From assembly GCA_963730225.1 (NCBI GenBank), contig CAVSQX010000004.1:310001-374000 (forward strand): a DNA stretch of 64,000 bases. Reading direction: 5' to 3'. Source of the DNA: CAVSQX01 sp963730225. Its GTDB lineage: Bacteria; Planctomycetota; Phycisphaerae; Tepidisphaerales; Tepidisphaeraceae. Under the pieces are notes generated by a model. That model worked only from the letters and a program-made list of their open reading frames with translations, searched no databases and had not been told where the DNA came from. How positions within the stretch are numbered: position 1 is the first letter of the stretch; every line of letters starts with the position of its first letter. Below, piece by piece: positions 34,394-42,932 of this stretch. A program made the translations under genes and the position numbers.

Positions 34394-34708
34394 CAAGCGG
34401 ATTGTTCTGCGTTGTTCGAGATTGAGGAGCAATATTTGGTTCAACCGATAAGCAACCCCCGGGCTAGCCGGCTGCTGGGCGCATGCCCGCGGTGCCTGGT
34501 CGTGTGTACGCCGGCCAGGCCGCAGACGGGAAGCAAACGTGCAGCGATGGCGGGAGAAACCTCCCGTTAGTGGCCATGACAAAATCACGGCCATCGGCTT
34601 TCACCCACTTTTTTCTTTCGGGTTGAACTTAAGCCGCTCCCACACGGCAACCGCGGATCAAACCGTCTGCAACGCTCGCGGCCCCCAGGGCGCCGCGAGC
34701 GTTTTTTT
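34394..34708 (+). ncRNA. Candidate structured non-coding RNA (about 315 nt)
   Basis: The 459-bp gap 34252-34710 lies between two minus-strand genes but carries plus-strand signals: a promoter-like pair and a strong terminator. In between are many stems: an 8-bp closing pair GTTCAACC (34439) with GGTTGAAC (34621), GGGC-GCAT-GCCC (34477), GCCTGG/CCAGGC (34494/34515) with an inner CGT/ACG, and CGGGAG-AAAC-CTCCCG (34551-34566). CGATGGC (34545) pairs with GCCATCG (34590), which conflicts with a TGGCC/GGCCA alternative. I find no tmRNA, RNase P, 6S or SRP hallmark. No convincing open frame lies here. Confidence 0.4.
34671..34708 (+). terminator. Strong rho-independent terminator, plus strand
   Basis: AACGCTCGCGGC (34671-34682) pairs perfectly with GCCGCGAGCGTT (34692-34703), 12 bp, followed by a T7 run (34702-34708). 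It faces away from the neighbouring minus-strand genes, so it should end the candidate RNA upstream. Confidence 0.8.
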
Positions 34709-34710
34709 GT

Positions 34711-35412
34711 TCACCGTAATTCGAAAATCCGGATCGGCTTAGCTCGATCGGGAACCGATTTTTCAAACTCCGCCAGCGTCCAGCCGCTGACCCACTCAGA
34801 AAATAAATCCCCCGTTTGCCGGCCCGGCTCCGACAGCAGCACGCATCCCCCGCGGCAAACATGCGCCCGCCAAAACGAATCCAAATACGGCCATTGCGTT
34901 CGATCGTACAGAATATCCGCCCCCAGAATAAGCTCGAACGATTCCTCCAGCCGATCGGATTGCCAATTCAGCCGCCGGGTTCGCACCGACTCGGAATGCG
35001 GCAGTGAATTCAACCGTGCCAGCAACAGCGCGGGAGGCTCCAGGTCCGCGAGCAAAACTTTCGCCCCCAGCGCCGCCGCCACGCAACCCGCCAATCCTTG
35101 ACCGCACCCCAAATCCATCACCGTTTGCCCCGATAAATCCGAAAAGTTCTCAACCAAATGCCGGCTCAATCCCACGGCGCTGTCCCATAGTTCGGCCCAA
35201 TACGGAAGATGCTGCGGGTCGCTGGTTCCCCGACCCAGGCGGATTCGCAAATCCTCCGCTTGGGCGACTTCGTCCAGAATTCGGTCCGGATCGGCCACGC
35301 GCGTAAATGGGAAATGCAACTCACCGATGCACAGCGGCGCGGTAACCGTGGGAAATCGACGATGAATACGATGCAGCAGCGTTCGACGTTGCCGATCCGC
35401 CGCGGCGTTCAC
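34711..35412 (-). CDS. Class I SAM-dependent methyltransferase (METTL21/FAM86-like)
   Basis: 233 residues. The SAM-binding motif I is TVMDLGCGQGLAG, followed by VLLADLEPPALLLAR, LILGADILYDRTQW and LLSEPGRQTGD; LPYWAELWDSAVGLSRHL before motif I is typical of protein lysine methyltransferases in this group, though bacterial members are poorly known. Target unknown. The GTG start 35412 overlaps the upstream gene's TGA in a GTGA overlap, indicating translational coupling with the membrane protein; a longer frame exists but would run through that gene. It is followed by the orphan terminator region. Confidence 0.82.
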   Translation of the reverse strand: MNAAADRQRRTLLHRIHRRFPTVTAPLCIGELHFPFTRVADPDRILDEVAQAEDLRIRLGRGTSDPQHLPYWAELWDSAVGLSRHLVENFSDLSGQTVMDLGCGQGLAGCVAAALGAKVLLADLEPPALLLARLNSLPHSESVRTRRLNWQSDRLEESFELILGADILYDRTQWPYLDSFWRAHVCRGGCVLLSEPGRQTGDLFSEWVSGWTLAEFEKSVPDRAKPIRIFELR

Positions 35413-36158
35413 GATCGCGAGTGAGTGACAATGACCGTGCTGTAATCGCCCAGCACCTGGTGCAGCACAAAAACCCCGACCCAATACCCCACGAACGCCA
35501 CGACTAGCACGGCCACCAGAGCCAGCATCGCATCGATTGCCGCCGCCGCCATGCGCAGGCGCAATCGTGCCCGTCCTGCGGCGATCAGATTGACCGCGAT
35601 CATCAGCAGCGCCAGCGGCGGTCCGGCCATCGGAATCAAGGCGAGCGGACTTGGCACTAGAGCGTAAGAAGTCAGATTTCGCAGCAGCACGCCCGGAGCG
35701 TTGGTCAGCGATTTTTCCTGGGCCACCAGCTTGCCGTAAATCATGGTGAAGAGTCGGTGCAGCCCCCAGGCCGCCCCGCCGGCGGCGACCATGCCGATCA
35801 CGCAAAACTCGATATAGGTGCTTGAATCGAAATCCGTCTGGGGAACATCGCGGTAATGCGGCAGCAAAATCAGCCCGTGCAACAGTGCTGACAGGGCCCA
35901 AAACACCGAGCAAATGATGACCAACGCGCCAACGTCGCCGCTGGTTTCCGGCCGGCGAATCGCGAGCATCATTTGGCCCGGACGCGTCAGGCTCATGCCG
36001 ACGGTTTTGAAAAACGCTCCAACGACGCCGTGGGATCCACGATCCTCCCACGGCGTGCCGGCGCCGGGAGCCATCACGTCATACACCACCGCTTGCTTCT
36101 TCTTCAGCGAGGCGATCTCGATGTTCTCCGGCGCACGAATTCTCGACATGAACTCCAT
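35409..36158 (-). CDS. YIP1-like membrane protein of unknown function
   Basis: 249 residues. A cytoplasmic N-terminus (MEFMSRIRAPENIE...) precedes five hydrophobic segments in a Yip1-domain-like pattern: VGALVIICSVFWALSALLHG, YIEFCVIGMVAAGGAAWG, SYALVPSPLALIPMAGPP, then two more near the C-terminus. The region FFKTVGMSLTRPGQMML resembles the loop before Yip1 TM segments. Function unknown. ATG 36158 is chosen; ATG 36149 is an alternative. It is coupled by a GTGA overlap to the downstream methyltransferase, so the two may act together. Confidence 0.68.
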   Translation of the reverse strand: MEFMSRIRAPENIEIASLKKKQAVVYDVMAPGAGTPWEDRGSHGVVGAFFKTVGMSLTRPGQMMLAIRRPETSGDVGALVIICSVFWALSALLHGLILLPHYRDVPQTDFDSSTYIEFCVIGMVAAGGAAWGLHRLFTMIYGKLVAQEKSLTNAPGVLLRNLTSYALVPSPLALIPMAGPPLALLMIAVNLIAAGRARLRLRMAAAAIDAMLALVAVLVVAFVGYWVGVFVLHQVLGDYSTVIVTHSRS

Positions 36159-36237
36159 GCTACCCGATTCCCGCGTAAAAACGGAGTGATTTCTCCGCGC
36201 GATAGAAATTCTCCCGCAGCGCGGGTACCGTATCGTC

Positions 36238-36441
36238 ATGCGAAAGCTGTCGTTGATTCTGGGGCTGCTGGCGATGGCCGGCTGTTCCGACAAGCTCGAA
36301 ACCGGCTATACGCCCAAGCGATTGGACGCCAGCGACTCCGAGCGGCGCGCCTACTACGCTCCGGAATTTACACCCGAATCGCACGGATCCAAGGATGACA
36401 ACTCTCCTCCTCCCGATCTCACGTTGCCGGGCAGAAGTTAA
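36238..36441 (+). CDS. Small lipoprotein
   Basis: 67 residues: MRKLSLILGLLAMAGC is a lipoprotein signal with lipobox LAMAGC (Cys16), followed by a short charged, Pro-rich tail. No domain is recognised; comparable small lipoproteins are frequent in planctomycetes. A TACCGT hexamer lies 6 nt before ATG, with no Shine-Dalgarno. It overlaps the 3' end of metG on the opposite strand by 4 bp and is divergent from the membrane protein gene. Confidence 0.7.
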   Translation: MRKLSLILGLLAMAGCSDKLETGYTPKRLDASDSERRAYYAPEFTPESHGSKDDNSPPPDLTLPGRS

Positions 36442-37985
36442 TTGCCCTTTTCCTCTATCTTGGGAAACAGCGGGTGACCGGCGGAGATTTTCGCCCCCGC
36501 GGCGGGCCGTTCCCTTTGCAAATTCTCCAGGGTTCGACCGGCGGTTTCGATGCCCAATTGCGCCAAACCCTCGGCCGCTTTCTGCGGCAGGATCGGCAAC
36601 AGCGCGACCAGCGCCGCATGAACCCCGCGCACCAGCAGATGCAGAACCGTGTCCAGCCGCGACGCCGAAGCGGGGTCTTTCGCCAGCTTGAACGGCGCCG
36701 TGGCTTCGATGTAGCCGTCGATCGCGCGAATCAAATCAATCGGCAGCGTCGCGCAGTCCTGGAGCGCGTAACGGGCATACGCATCGGAGACCTTCTCCGC
36801 CAGCGCCTCGATTTGCGCAATCAGCGCCCGATCGATATCCTGCAATTCTCCAACCGCCGGAACCACGCCTGCGCAATAGCGCGCCGTCATGTTGGTGGTG
36901 CGGTTCAGGCAATTCCCCAGCTTCTTGGATAAATCGTCGTACGCCGATTCGAATTCCTTGCTGCTCCAATCCAGATCGGCCCCGAACGGAGCGGCACGGA
37001 AAAGATAATAGCGCAGGGCATCGACCCCGTATTTTCCGATCACGTCTCGCAGGTTGTGCACGTCGATGAAGTTTCCCAGCGACTTGCTCATTTTGCGGCC
37101 GTCCGAGGTCCACCACCCGTGCGCAAACACCGTCTGCGGCAGCGGCAACTCGAGGCTGAACAACATCGCCGGCCAATAGACCGTGTGAAACCACATGATT
37201 TCCTTGCCGATCAGATGCACGTTGGCCGGCCAGAATTTTTTCATCCGTGAATCGTCGCCGCCCAGGTATCCCAGCGCGGTGATGTAATTGCTCAGCGCGT
37301 CGATCCACACATACACCACATGGGCCGGATCGTTGGGCATCGGCACGCCCCAGGTAAGCGACGCCCGGCTGATCGACAAATCGGCCACTCCCGCTTTGAG
37401 TTTTGAAATCACTTCGTTTCGCCGCGTGGCCGGCTGGATGAAATCCGGATGCTCCTCGATATGCCGCAAAACCCGGTCGGCGTATTTGGCCAGGCGAAAG
37501 AAGTAGCTCTTCTCCGCGTGCTTCACTAGAGGTTTGCCGCTTACGATCGACTTGTACTGGGCCGCTTTGGCTTCGGTTTCGGTGACGAATTCCTCCTGCC
37601 CCAGGTCGTACCAACCTTCGTAGCTTCCTGGATAAATGTCGTCGCGCTCCAGCATTTTCCGCACGATCTTCTGCACCGCTTCCTTATGCCGGCTCTGCGT
37701 GGTGCGGATGAAATCGTCGTTGGTGACTTGAAACTCTTTCCACAGACTCTCGAACGCCGCCGCGTACCGATTGGCCAGTGCATCCGGCGTCGTGTTTTGC
37801 TCGGCTGCCTCCTTCGACATCTTCAGCCCATGCTCGTCGGTTCCGGTCAAGAAAAAGGTGTCGTCACCGCGCAGCCGGTGGTAGCGCGCGATCGTGTCGG
37901 CGGCCAGCGTGGTATAGACGTGTCCCAGATGGGGCTCGCCGTTGGGATAATAAATCGGGGTCGTGATATAAAAAGTCTGGGCCAT
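36438..37985 (-). CDS. metG: Methionyl-tRNA synthetase
   Basis: 515 residues. Class I aminoacyl-tRNA synthetase: FYITTPIYYPNGEPHLGH at the N-terminus contains HLGH (19-22), and GRKMSKSLGN carries KMSKS near residue 300. The knuckle region reads YEGWYDLGQEEFVTETEAK with no CxxC pairs, so it belongs to the zinc-free type. The C-terminal EMAPII-like dimerisation domain found in longer MetRS is absent; the anticodon-binding helical domain ends the protein. ATG 37985 starts the homologous region. Upstream, TTGTAG-N16-TAGAAT (minus strand) is a plausible promoter 10 nt before the ATG. Confidence 0.95.
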   Translation of the reverse strand: MAQTFYITTPIYYPNGEPHLGHVYTTLAADTIARYHRLRGDDTFFLTGTDEHGLKMSKEAAEQNTTPDALANRYAAAFESLWKEFQVTNDDFIRTTQSRHKEAVQKIVRKMLERDDIYPGSYEGWYDLGQEEFVTETEAKAAQYKSIVSGKPLVKHAEKSYFFRLAKYADRVLRHIEEHPDFIQPATRRNEVISKLKAGVADLSISRASLTWGVPMPNDPAHVVYVWIDALSNYITALGYLGGDDSRMKKFWPANVHLIGKEIMWFHTVYWPAMLFSLELPLPQTVFAHGWWTSDGRKMSKSLGNFIDVHNLRDVIGKYGVDALRYYLFRAAPFGADLDWSSKEFESAYDDLSKKLGNCLNRTTNMTARYCAGVVPAVGELQDIDRALIAQIEALAEKVSDAYARYALQDCATLPIDLIRAIDGYIEATAPFKLAKDPASASRLDTVLHLLVRGVHAALVALLPILPQKAAEGLAQLGIETAGRTLENLQRERPAAGAKISAGHPLFPKIEEKGN

Positions 37986-37995
37986 CGTTCGAGCG

Positions 37996-38024
37996 ATTCT
38001 ACGCGCTTTGAACGTTGCTACAAT
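37996..38024. promoter_or_regulatory. Overlapping divergent promoters of metG and the zinc-ribbon gene
   Basis: Minus strand: TAGAAT at 38001-37996, preceded by TTGTAG 16 bp away (near 38018-38023), serving metG. Plus strand: TACAAT at 38019-38024, 6 nt before ATG 38031. The -10 of one sits over the -35 of the other in a 45-bp gap, so the two may exclude each other. Confidence 0.4.
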
Positions 38025-38030
38025 TCCGCC

Positions 38031-38333
38031 ATGGTCCAGCCGGTTCATTGTGATCTTTGCGGCCAGACGATCGCCGCCAATTCCCACTACGTGGTGCGTA
38101 TCGACGTCTTCGCCGATCCGTCGGTGCCGGCCATGAGCACGGATGAACTTTCGCAACTCGGTTCCGCCGATGCGATCGCGCAGATTCTGGAAGAATTGAA
38201 GCAGTATTCCGCCGACGAACTACAGGATCAGGTGCATCGCCGATTCGAATTCAAGCTGTGCCGACCGTGTCAGATGAAATTCCTGGCCAACCCGCTGGGC
38301 CGTCCTCGGACCGGCCGAATCGGAGAGAACTGA
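38031..38333 (+). CDS. Small zinc-ribbon protein of unknown function
   Basis: 100 residues with two CxxC pairs, HCDLCGQTIAA (about 7-10) and LCRPCQMKF (about 80-83), separated by an acidic helical stretch (MSTDELSQLGSADAIAQILE). This fits a single treble-clef or zinc-ribbon fold. Similar short proteins occur next to metG or acyl-CoA dehydrogenase genes in planctomycetes, but no function is known. It starts 6 nt after a TACAAT element without Shine-Dalgarno and ends 1 bp before the next gene's ATG, so they are probably co-transcribed. Confidence 0.7.
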   Translation: MVQPVHCDLCGQTIAANSHYVVRIDVFADPSVPAMSTDELSQLGSADAIAQILEELKQYSADELQDQVHRRFEFKLCRPCQMKFLANPLGRPRTGRIGEN

Positions 38334-38334
38334 C

Positions 38335-39356
38335 ATGACCGCCGACATGCTCGACTCGGTTCTGCCGCCAATAGCCCGCCGAGCGACCGATCTCGATCAG
38401 AGCGGTCGTTGGCCCAGCGAAGATTTTGCCGCTTTGGCCGCGGTCGGATCCACTCAATGGGTTTTTGCACTTTCGCCTCTGGATCTGCATTTGATTTACC
38501 GGCGCATCGCCGCCGCCTCGTTGGCGATGGCGCTGGTTCTCTCCCAGCGGGATTCGGCGGCGAGCCTGATTCTGGCCTCGGCCGGGCCGGCGCGGGCCGA
38601 ACTTCTCAGCGGGTTTTCGCAGCCGCGGATGTTTGCCACGATCGGCATCGCCCAATTGACCACCAGCCGTCAAGGCGGGCGACCGGCGTTGCGGGCTGAA
38701 TCGGTCGATGGCGGTTTTCGCATCGACGGCCAAATCCCCTGGTCGACCGGAGCCGATCAATCCGATTTCGTCGTCGCCGGCGCCATGATGAACGACAGTC
38801 GACAAATTCTTTTTGCTCTTCCGACGAATCTTCCCGGCGTCAGCATCGCGCCGCTTCCGCTTGTCGCCCTGGCCGCCACCCACACGTGCTCGATTAGTTG
38901 CGACGGCGTGCGGCTCGATGAAAGATGGATTCTCCGCGGCCCGGCGGAAAAAGTTCTCAGCGGAAACAGCAAAGGCCTGCCGCTCGGACAGACTTTTCTG
39001 GCGATGGGATTATGTCGCGGCGGATTGGATCTGATCGCCGCACACGATTCCGAGCGGGCTCGGTCGGCTGTGGCTCGATTCGACGAGCAACTGACCGCCC
39101 TTTCCAGCGAGATTCTCGCTCTTTCGCAGCCGGGGGTGGAAGCCCCGGCGTCGGCGGAAAACGCCCGCCTGCGCGGCGCCTGCAACGATTTGGCCTTGCG
39201 TATCAGTCACGCCGCCGTCGCGCTCTACAAGGGAACTGCGTTGCTACAGAATCATCCCGCCCAGCGACTCGCGCCGAAGCGATGTTCCTGCTCGTCTGGT
39301 CATGTCCGAACCCCGTCATTGACTGCACCGTCGACCTGCTCAGCGCGACACACTAA
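38335..39356 (+). CDS. Acyl-CoA dehydrogenase-like protein, frameshifted near the 3' end
   Basis: Restored, about 340 residues. Helical N-domain, central beta domain with TGADQSDFVVAGAMM, and a C-terminal helical domain (GLCRGGLDLIAAHD). FAD-dependent oxidation of an acyl-CoA is the family role; the substrate is unknown and the usual catalytic Glu is not certain from sequence. The frame from 38335 runs into unrelated residues after HPAQRLA, whereas the +2 frame continues with EAMFLLVWSCPNPVIDC to TAA 39356, the expected tail. One missing base near 39270-39275 (CTCGCGCCGAAG) explains this. It follows the zinc-ribbon gene by 1 bp. Confidence 0.75.
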
Positions 39357-39365
39357 AGTCCATTC

Positions 39366-40495
39366 ATGCGCGATCCCCGCTTTGCCAAGCTCGCCCGGGT
39401 TCTAGTGAATTACAGCCTCGATGTGCGGGCGGGAAATCTTGTGCGCATCGCCGCGCGCCGGTCGCCGAGCCGTTAATCCTTGAACTGATCCGCGAGACGT
39501 TCCAAGCCGGCGGACATCCCCTGGTTCGCATGAATCCCGAAGAACTCACCGAGATTCTTCTCCGCCACGGCTCGGACGATCAACTTCGCTACGTCAACCC
39601 AGTGACGGAATTCGAATACAAAACGATCGACCGTTACATCGGCATCTGGGCCGGGCAGAACACGAGGGCTCTGACCAGCGTCAATCCCAAACGGCTGTCG
39701 CTTTCGCAGGCGGAAAACAAAATGAAGCTCGACATTTTGCTCAAGCGGGCGGCAGACGGCTCGATGAAATGGACGGGCACGCAGTTCCCCTGCCAGGCTT
39801 CCGCCCAGGATGCCGAGATGAGCCTGAGCGAATACGAAGATTTCGTCTTCGCCGCCGGCATGCTCGATCATGCCGACCCGGTGGCTGCGTGGAAGCAGAT
39901 CAGCCAACGACAGCAGCGGCTGGTCGATTTCCTTCAGGGCAAATCGGATTATCACGTTGTCGCCGACAACGGCACCGATGTGCGGCTTTCGGTGAACGAT
40001 CGCACCTGGATCAATTGCGACGGCCACGAAAACTTCCCCGACGGCGAAGTCTTCACCGGCCCGCAGCTCGACGGCGTCAACGGCGTCATCCACTTCAGCT
40101 TTCCCGCCGTGCACCACGGCCGCGAGGTGCAGGATGTCCGTCTGAAATTCCGCGACGGAAAAGTCGTGGAAGCCTCCGCCGCCAAAGGCGAGGATTATCT
40201 GATTAGCATGCTCGACATGGATGCCGGCAGCCGATTCCTCGGCGAGTGCGCCATCGGCACCAATTTCCAAATAACCCAATACACGCGTAACACACTCTTC
40301 GATGAAAAGATCGGCGGCACCGTGCATTTTGCCGTCGGCGCCGGCTATCCGGAAACCGGCAACACGAACGAAAGCGCCCTGCACTGGGACATGGTCGTCG
40401 ACCTCCGCAGCGGCGGATATCTCGAAATTGAAGGCGAAAAATTCAACGTCGATGGCAAATTCACCCGTGAGGGTTTTCCCAACCCGGCTCCCTGA
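39366..40495 (+). CDS. M29 family aminopeptidase (AmpS/aminopeptidase T-like), frameshifted near the 5' end
   Basis: Restored, 376 residues. The family are metal-dependent aminopeptidases. The start ATG 39366 encodes RDPRFAKLARVLVNYSLDV (typical N-terminus) but stops after about 36 codons; in another frame APVAEPLILELIRETF leads into the long frame from 39530. Metal-ligand regions are visible in GHENFPDGEVFTGP, LGECAIGTN, FDEKIGGTVHFAVG and HWDMVVDLRSGGY. Inserting one base at about 39453-39455 (GCCGCGCGCC) restores a single frame. It follows the acyl-CoA dehydrogenase by 9 bp and precedes the ArgA-like gene by 39 bp. Confidence 0.8.
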
Positions 40496-40516
40496 CACGC
40501 CACGGCCGATTCGACA

Positions 40517-40522
40517 TATAAT
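40517..40522 (+). promoter_or_regulatory. -10-like TATAAT before the ArgA-like gene
   Basis: TATAAT ends 12 nt before ATG 40535, no Shine-Dalgarno; CTGACA occurs 19 bp upstream as a weak -35. Confidence 0.4.
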
Positions 40523-40534
40523 CCCAACTCGCTC

Positions 40535-41062
40535 ATGATCCGCCCCGCCACCATTCACGACGTTCCGCGCATTGCGCAGATCATCAACAGCCACGCCGAG
40601 CTGGGAAAGATGCTATTCAAAAGCTACGCCGATCTGTATGAGAACCTGCGCGACTTTGCCGTGCATGAAGACAACGGTTCGCTGCTGGGCTGCTGCGCCC
40701 TATCCATTATCTGGGCCGATCTGGCCGAGGTGCGCTCGCTGGCGGTGGATGACAAATCGCGCGGGCGAGGCATCGGCAGCCAACTGGTCCAATGGTCGAT
40801 CGCCGAGGCGCGTCGGCTGCAAATCCGCAAATTGATGACGCTCACGTACGAGCAGCGGTTTTTCGAGAAGCAGGGGTTCGTCGTCGTCGAAAAGGAAACG
40901 CTTCCGCTGAAGGTCTGGACCGACTGCGTGAAATGTCCGAAGAACGCCAACTGCGATGAGATTGCGATGGTGCGCGTGCTTGAGGAAGTACCGATCATTT
41001 CCGCCGACGCCGCAGCTCCCACCCCGCGCGGCGTTTCCATTCCCGTCCTGCCGGCACGATGA
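40535..41062 (+). CDS. GNAT acetyltransferase, ArgA (N-acetylglutamate synthase)-like
   Basis: 175 residues. GNAT fold: IRPATIHDVPRIAQI at the start, EVRSLAVDDKSRGRGIGSQL with the acetyl-CoA loop RGRGIG, and a C-terminal KVWTDCVKCPKNANCDEIAM block that marks short ArgA-type N-acetylglutamate synthases. The probable reaction is acetylation of glutamate to begin arginine synthesis; no other arg gene is adjacent. A short tail rich in Ala/Pro/Val ends the protein. A TATAAT lies 12 nt before the ATG. prfB starts 36 bp after the stop with its own promoter. Confidence 0.82.
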   Translation: MIRPATIHDVPRIAQIINSHAELGKMLFKSYADLYENLRDFAVHEDNGSLLGCCALSIIWADLAEVRSLAVDDKSRGRGIGSQLVQWSIAEARRLQIRKLMTLTYEQRFFEKQGFVVVEKETLPLKVWTDCVKCPKNANCDEIAMVRVLEEVPIISADAAAPTPRGVSIPVLPAR

Positions 41063-41063
41063 T

Positions 41064-41092
41064 TTGCCTGCAGCAATCGGGCCGGCTATTCT
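41064..41092 (+). promoter_or_regulatory. Probable prfB promoter (leaderless layout)
   Basis: TTGCCT (41064-41069), 17-bp spacer, TATTCT (41087-41092), then 6 nt to the prfB ATG with no Shine-Dalgarno. Confidence 0.45.
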
Positions 41093-41098
41093 TCTTTC

Positions 41099-42215
41099 AT
41101 GCAGCACGAGAACCTGCCCAACGCCATTGCAAACCTCTCATCCCGGATCATCGCCATTCGGGACTCTCTTTGAGTTGCCCGCCAAATCGCAGCGCAGAAA
41201 AGAACTCGAAGCCAAAATGGGCGAAGCGGGTTTCTGGGACAACCAGGAAAGCGCCAAGTGCATCGTCGCGGAATTGAAAGCGATCAAATCGCAGGTCGAT
41301 CCCGTGGATGACCTGCTGCGTGGCATCGACGATGTGAAAGCGATGTACGAGTTGGCCGAGGAAGCCGGCGATGCCGACTCGATGAATGAAGCCGATCGCA
41401 TGCTCGCCGAGCTGGAGAAAAAGGGCGAGCGGGTGGAAATTCAGTCGCTGCTCGACGGGCCCAACGATCCGCGCAACGCTTTTTTCACGATTCAATCCGG
41501 AGCCGGCGGCACCGAAGCGCAGGACTGGACGGAAATGCTTCTGCGAATGTATCTCTATTTCTTCCAGCGCCGCGGTTGGGATGTCAGTGAATTCGATCGC
41601 CAGTATGGCGAGCAAGCCGGCATCAAAAGCGTCACGCTCCATGTGAAGGGCCCCTACGCCTTCGGTTATCTCAGGCCCGAAGCCGGCGTGCATCGATTGG
41701 TTCGCCCCAGCCCGTTCAACGCTCAGAACAAACGACAAACCAGCTTTGCCTCCGTCACCGTCGTGCCCGAATTCGACGAAGCCGACAAAAACGCCGAGAT
41801 TCCCGAAGACGATCTGGACATCATGGCCTTCGTGCGCGCCAGCGGTCCCGGCGGGCAGAACGTGAACAAGGTGGCCAGCGCCGTTCGCATCACGCACAAG
41901 CCCACCGGCATCACCGTGACTTGCTCGGTCGAGCGCAGCCAGCAACAGAACAAACGCCTGGCGATGAGCATCCTCACGAGCAAAATCAAAGCGATCGAGC
42001 AAGCCAAGCGCGACCAGGAGCTGCGCGCGGTTGTTGGCGATCCCAAAGCCGTCAGCTTCGGCAGCCAGATTCGCAATTACGTCCTGGACGATCGCCGGGT
42101 GAAAGACGTTCGCACCGGTGTCGAGACGGCCAATGTCGAAAGCGTGCTGGATCGCGGCGAATTGGACGAATTCATCGATGCCGAGCTGCGCCGCCGCAAG
42201 CGGGAACGAAAATAA
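41099..42215 (+). CDS. prfB: Peptide chain release factor 2, with programmed +1 frameshift
   Basis: 371 residues after frameshift. RF2 reads UGA and UAA at the ribosomal A site and triggers hydrolysis. A 24-codon leader frame from ATG 41099 ends CTT-TGA at 41168-41173; slipping one base gives GAGTTGCCCGCC and the rest of the protein. The UGA recognition tripeptide SPF is at about 205-207 (LVRPSPFNAQ) and the catalytic GGQ at about 251-253 (SGPGGQNVNKV). This autoregulation lets low RF2 levels favour the frameshift. Upstream CGGGAC could act as the internal Shine-Dalgarno-like stimulus but is weaker than in E. coli. The annotated coordinates treat the leader as part of the gene. Confidence 0.93.
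41168..41173 (+). other. RF2 programmed frameshift site
   Basis: CTTTGA: Leu codon CTT then UGA; reading resumes one base later. CTCT just before and GGGA 5 nt upstream; no strong AGGGGG as in E. coli. Confidence 0.85.
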
Positions 42216-42299
42216 CGGCTGGGAAAGACGGGAAACCGACGGGAATTTGCGCTATTTCGCAGCGCAGCACCTGATACAATCTGGACGGCCGGAGGTTCT

Positions 42300-42932
42300 A
42301 TGAATCGGCTGATGGTTGGAATTGCGGCGCTTGCGATTTGGATTCCGAATCTGGTTTTCGCCGGTCCCACGACGGCGCCGGCGGCTGATGTCGCCGTCTA
42401 TTCGTTTTCGCCCATCGGCACGCCCGCCGTTCCTGCGTGGCTGGCCACGGCCGTGCAGGTGAATCTGCTCACCGATCTGGCCCGATTCCATTTTCGGCCC
42501 GTCGAAGGTCCGCTGAACTCCGACGATTCCCACGCCGCCCAGGCCGATGCCCAATCGCGCGCGGCTGCCTATTTGATTGTCGGCAACTACCAATCGGCCG
42601 ACGGAACACTGCGAATAACCGCCCAGATTCTCGATGCGCAAAACGGCGCTGTCGTCGGTGGATTGAACGTCACCGGTGAGCTGCGCGATCTGTACGCACT
42701 TGAGGATGGCTTGTCCAACCAGGCCGTTCGGCAGCTTCGGCAATTGCTGCATCCTGCCGCCGCAACTCCACCACAGCCCCAGCCCCAGCCCCTCGCCGTC
42801 GCGCCGACGGCTGCCGCCCAGACTGATTCTTACAATGGATCGGCACTCCAAATGTATGCCAACTCCAACCGCGCTCCCTCCAACGACTACTGGGACCAAT
42901 ACAACGCCTCGCTTCAGCGGCAGATGTATTAA
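42300..42932 (+). CDS. FlgO/LpoB-like secreted protein, C-terminus probably truncated by indels
   Basis: 210 residues to the first stop. A signal peptide (about 1-21) precedes a FlgO/CsgG-like domain: WLATAVQVNLLTDLARFHF, AYLIVGNYQSADGTLRITAQ and a dimer-like GGLNVTGELRDLYALEDGL. A Pro/Gln linker follows. Beyond TAA 42932 another frame reads NPVNYGYGYGYGTFFGG and SFYYYTPGCRFW to about 43015, then the original frame gives GRGGWCGPRYFR to TGA 43055. That run is far more protein-like than the observed stop, so two small indels (one extra T or two lost bases near 42930, one lost G near 43016) are likely. Upstream are a TACAAT and GGAGG. Confidence 0.65.
   Translation: MNRLMVGIAALAIWIPNLVFAGPTTAPAADVAVYSFSPIGTPAVPAWLATAVQVNLLTDLARFHFRPVEGPLNSDDSHAAQADAQSRAAAYLIVGNYQSADGTLRITAQILDAQNGAVVGGLNVTGELRDLYALEDGLSNQAVRQLRQLLHPAAATPPQPQPQPLAVAPTAAAQTDSYNGSALQMYANSNRAPSNDYWDQYNASLQRQMY

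Noticed and set aside
34440..34600. Cobalamin or c-di-GMP riboswitch in the orphan RNA
   Set aside because: The order of conserved blocks is wrong and no plus-strand gene follows.
34394..34708. SRP RNA, tmRNA, RNase P or 6S identity for the candidate RNA
   Set aside because: A CCAGG...GGGAAGCA run superficially recalls SRP domain IV, but the loop and flanking pairs do not fit; tmRNA and RNase P consensus blocks are absent. Left unassigned.
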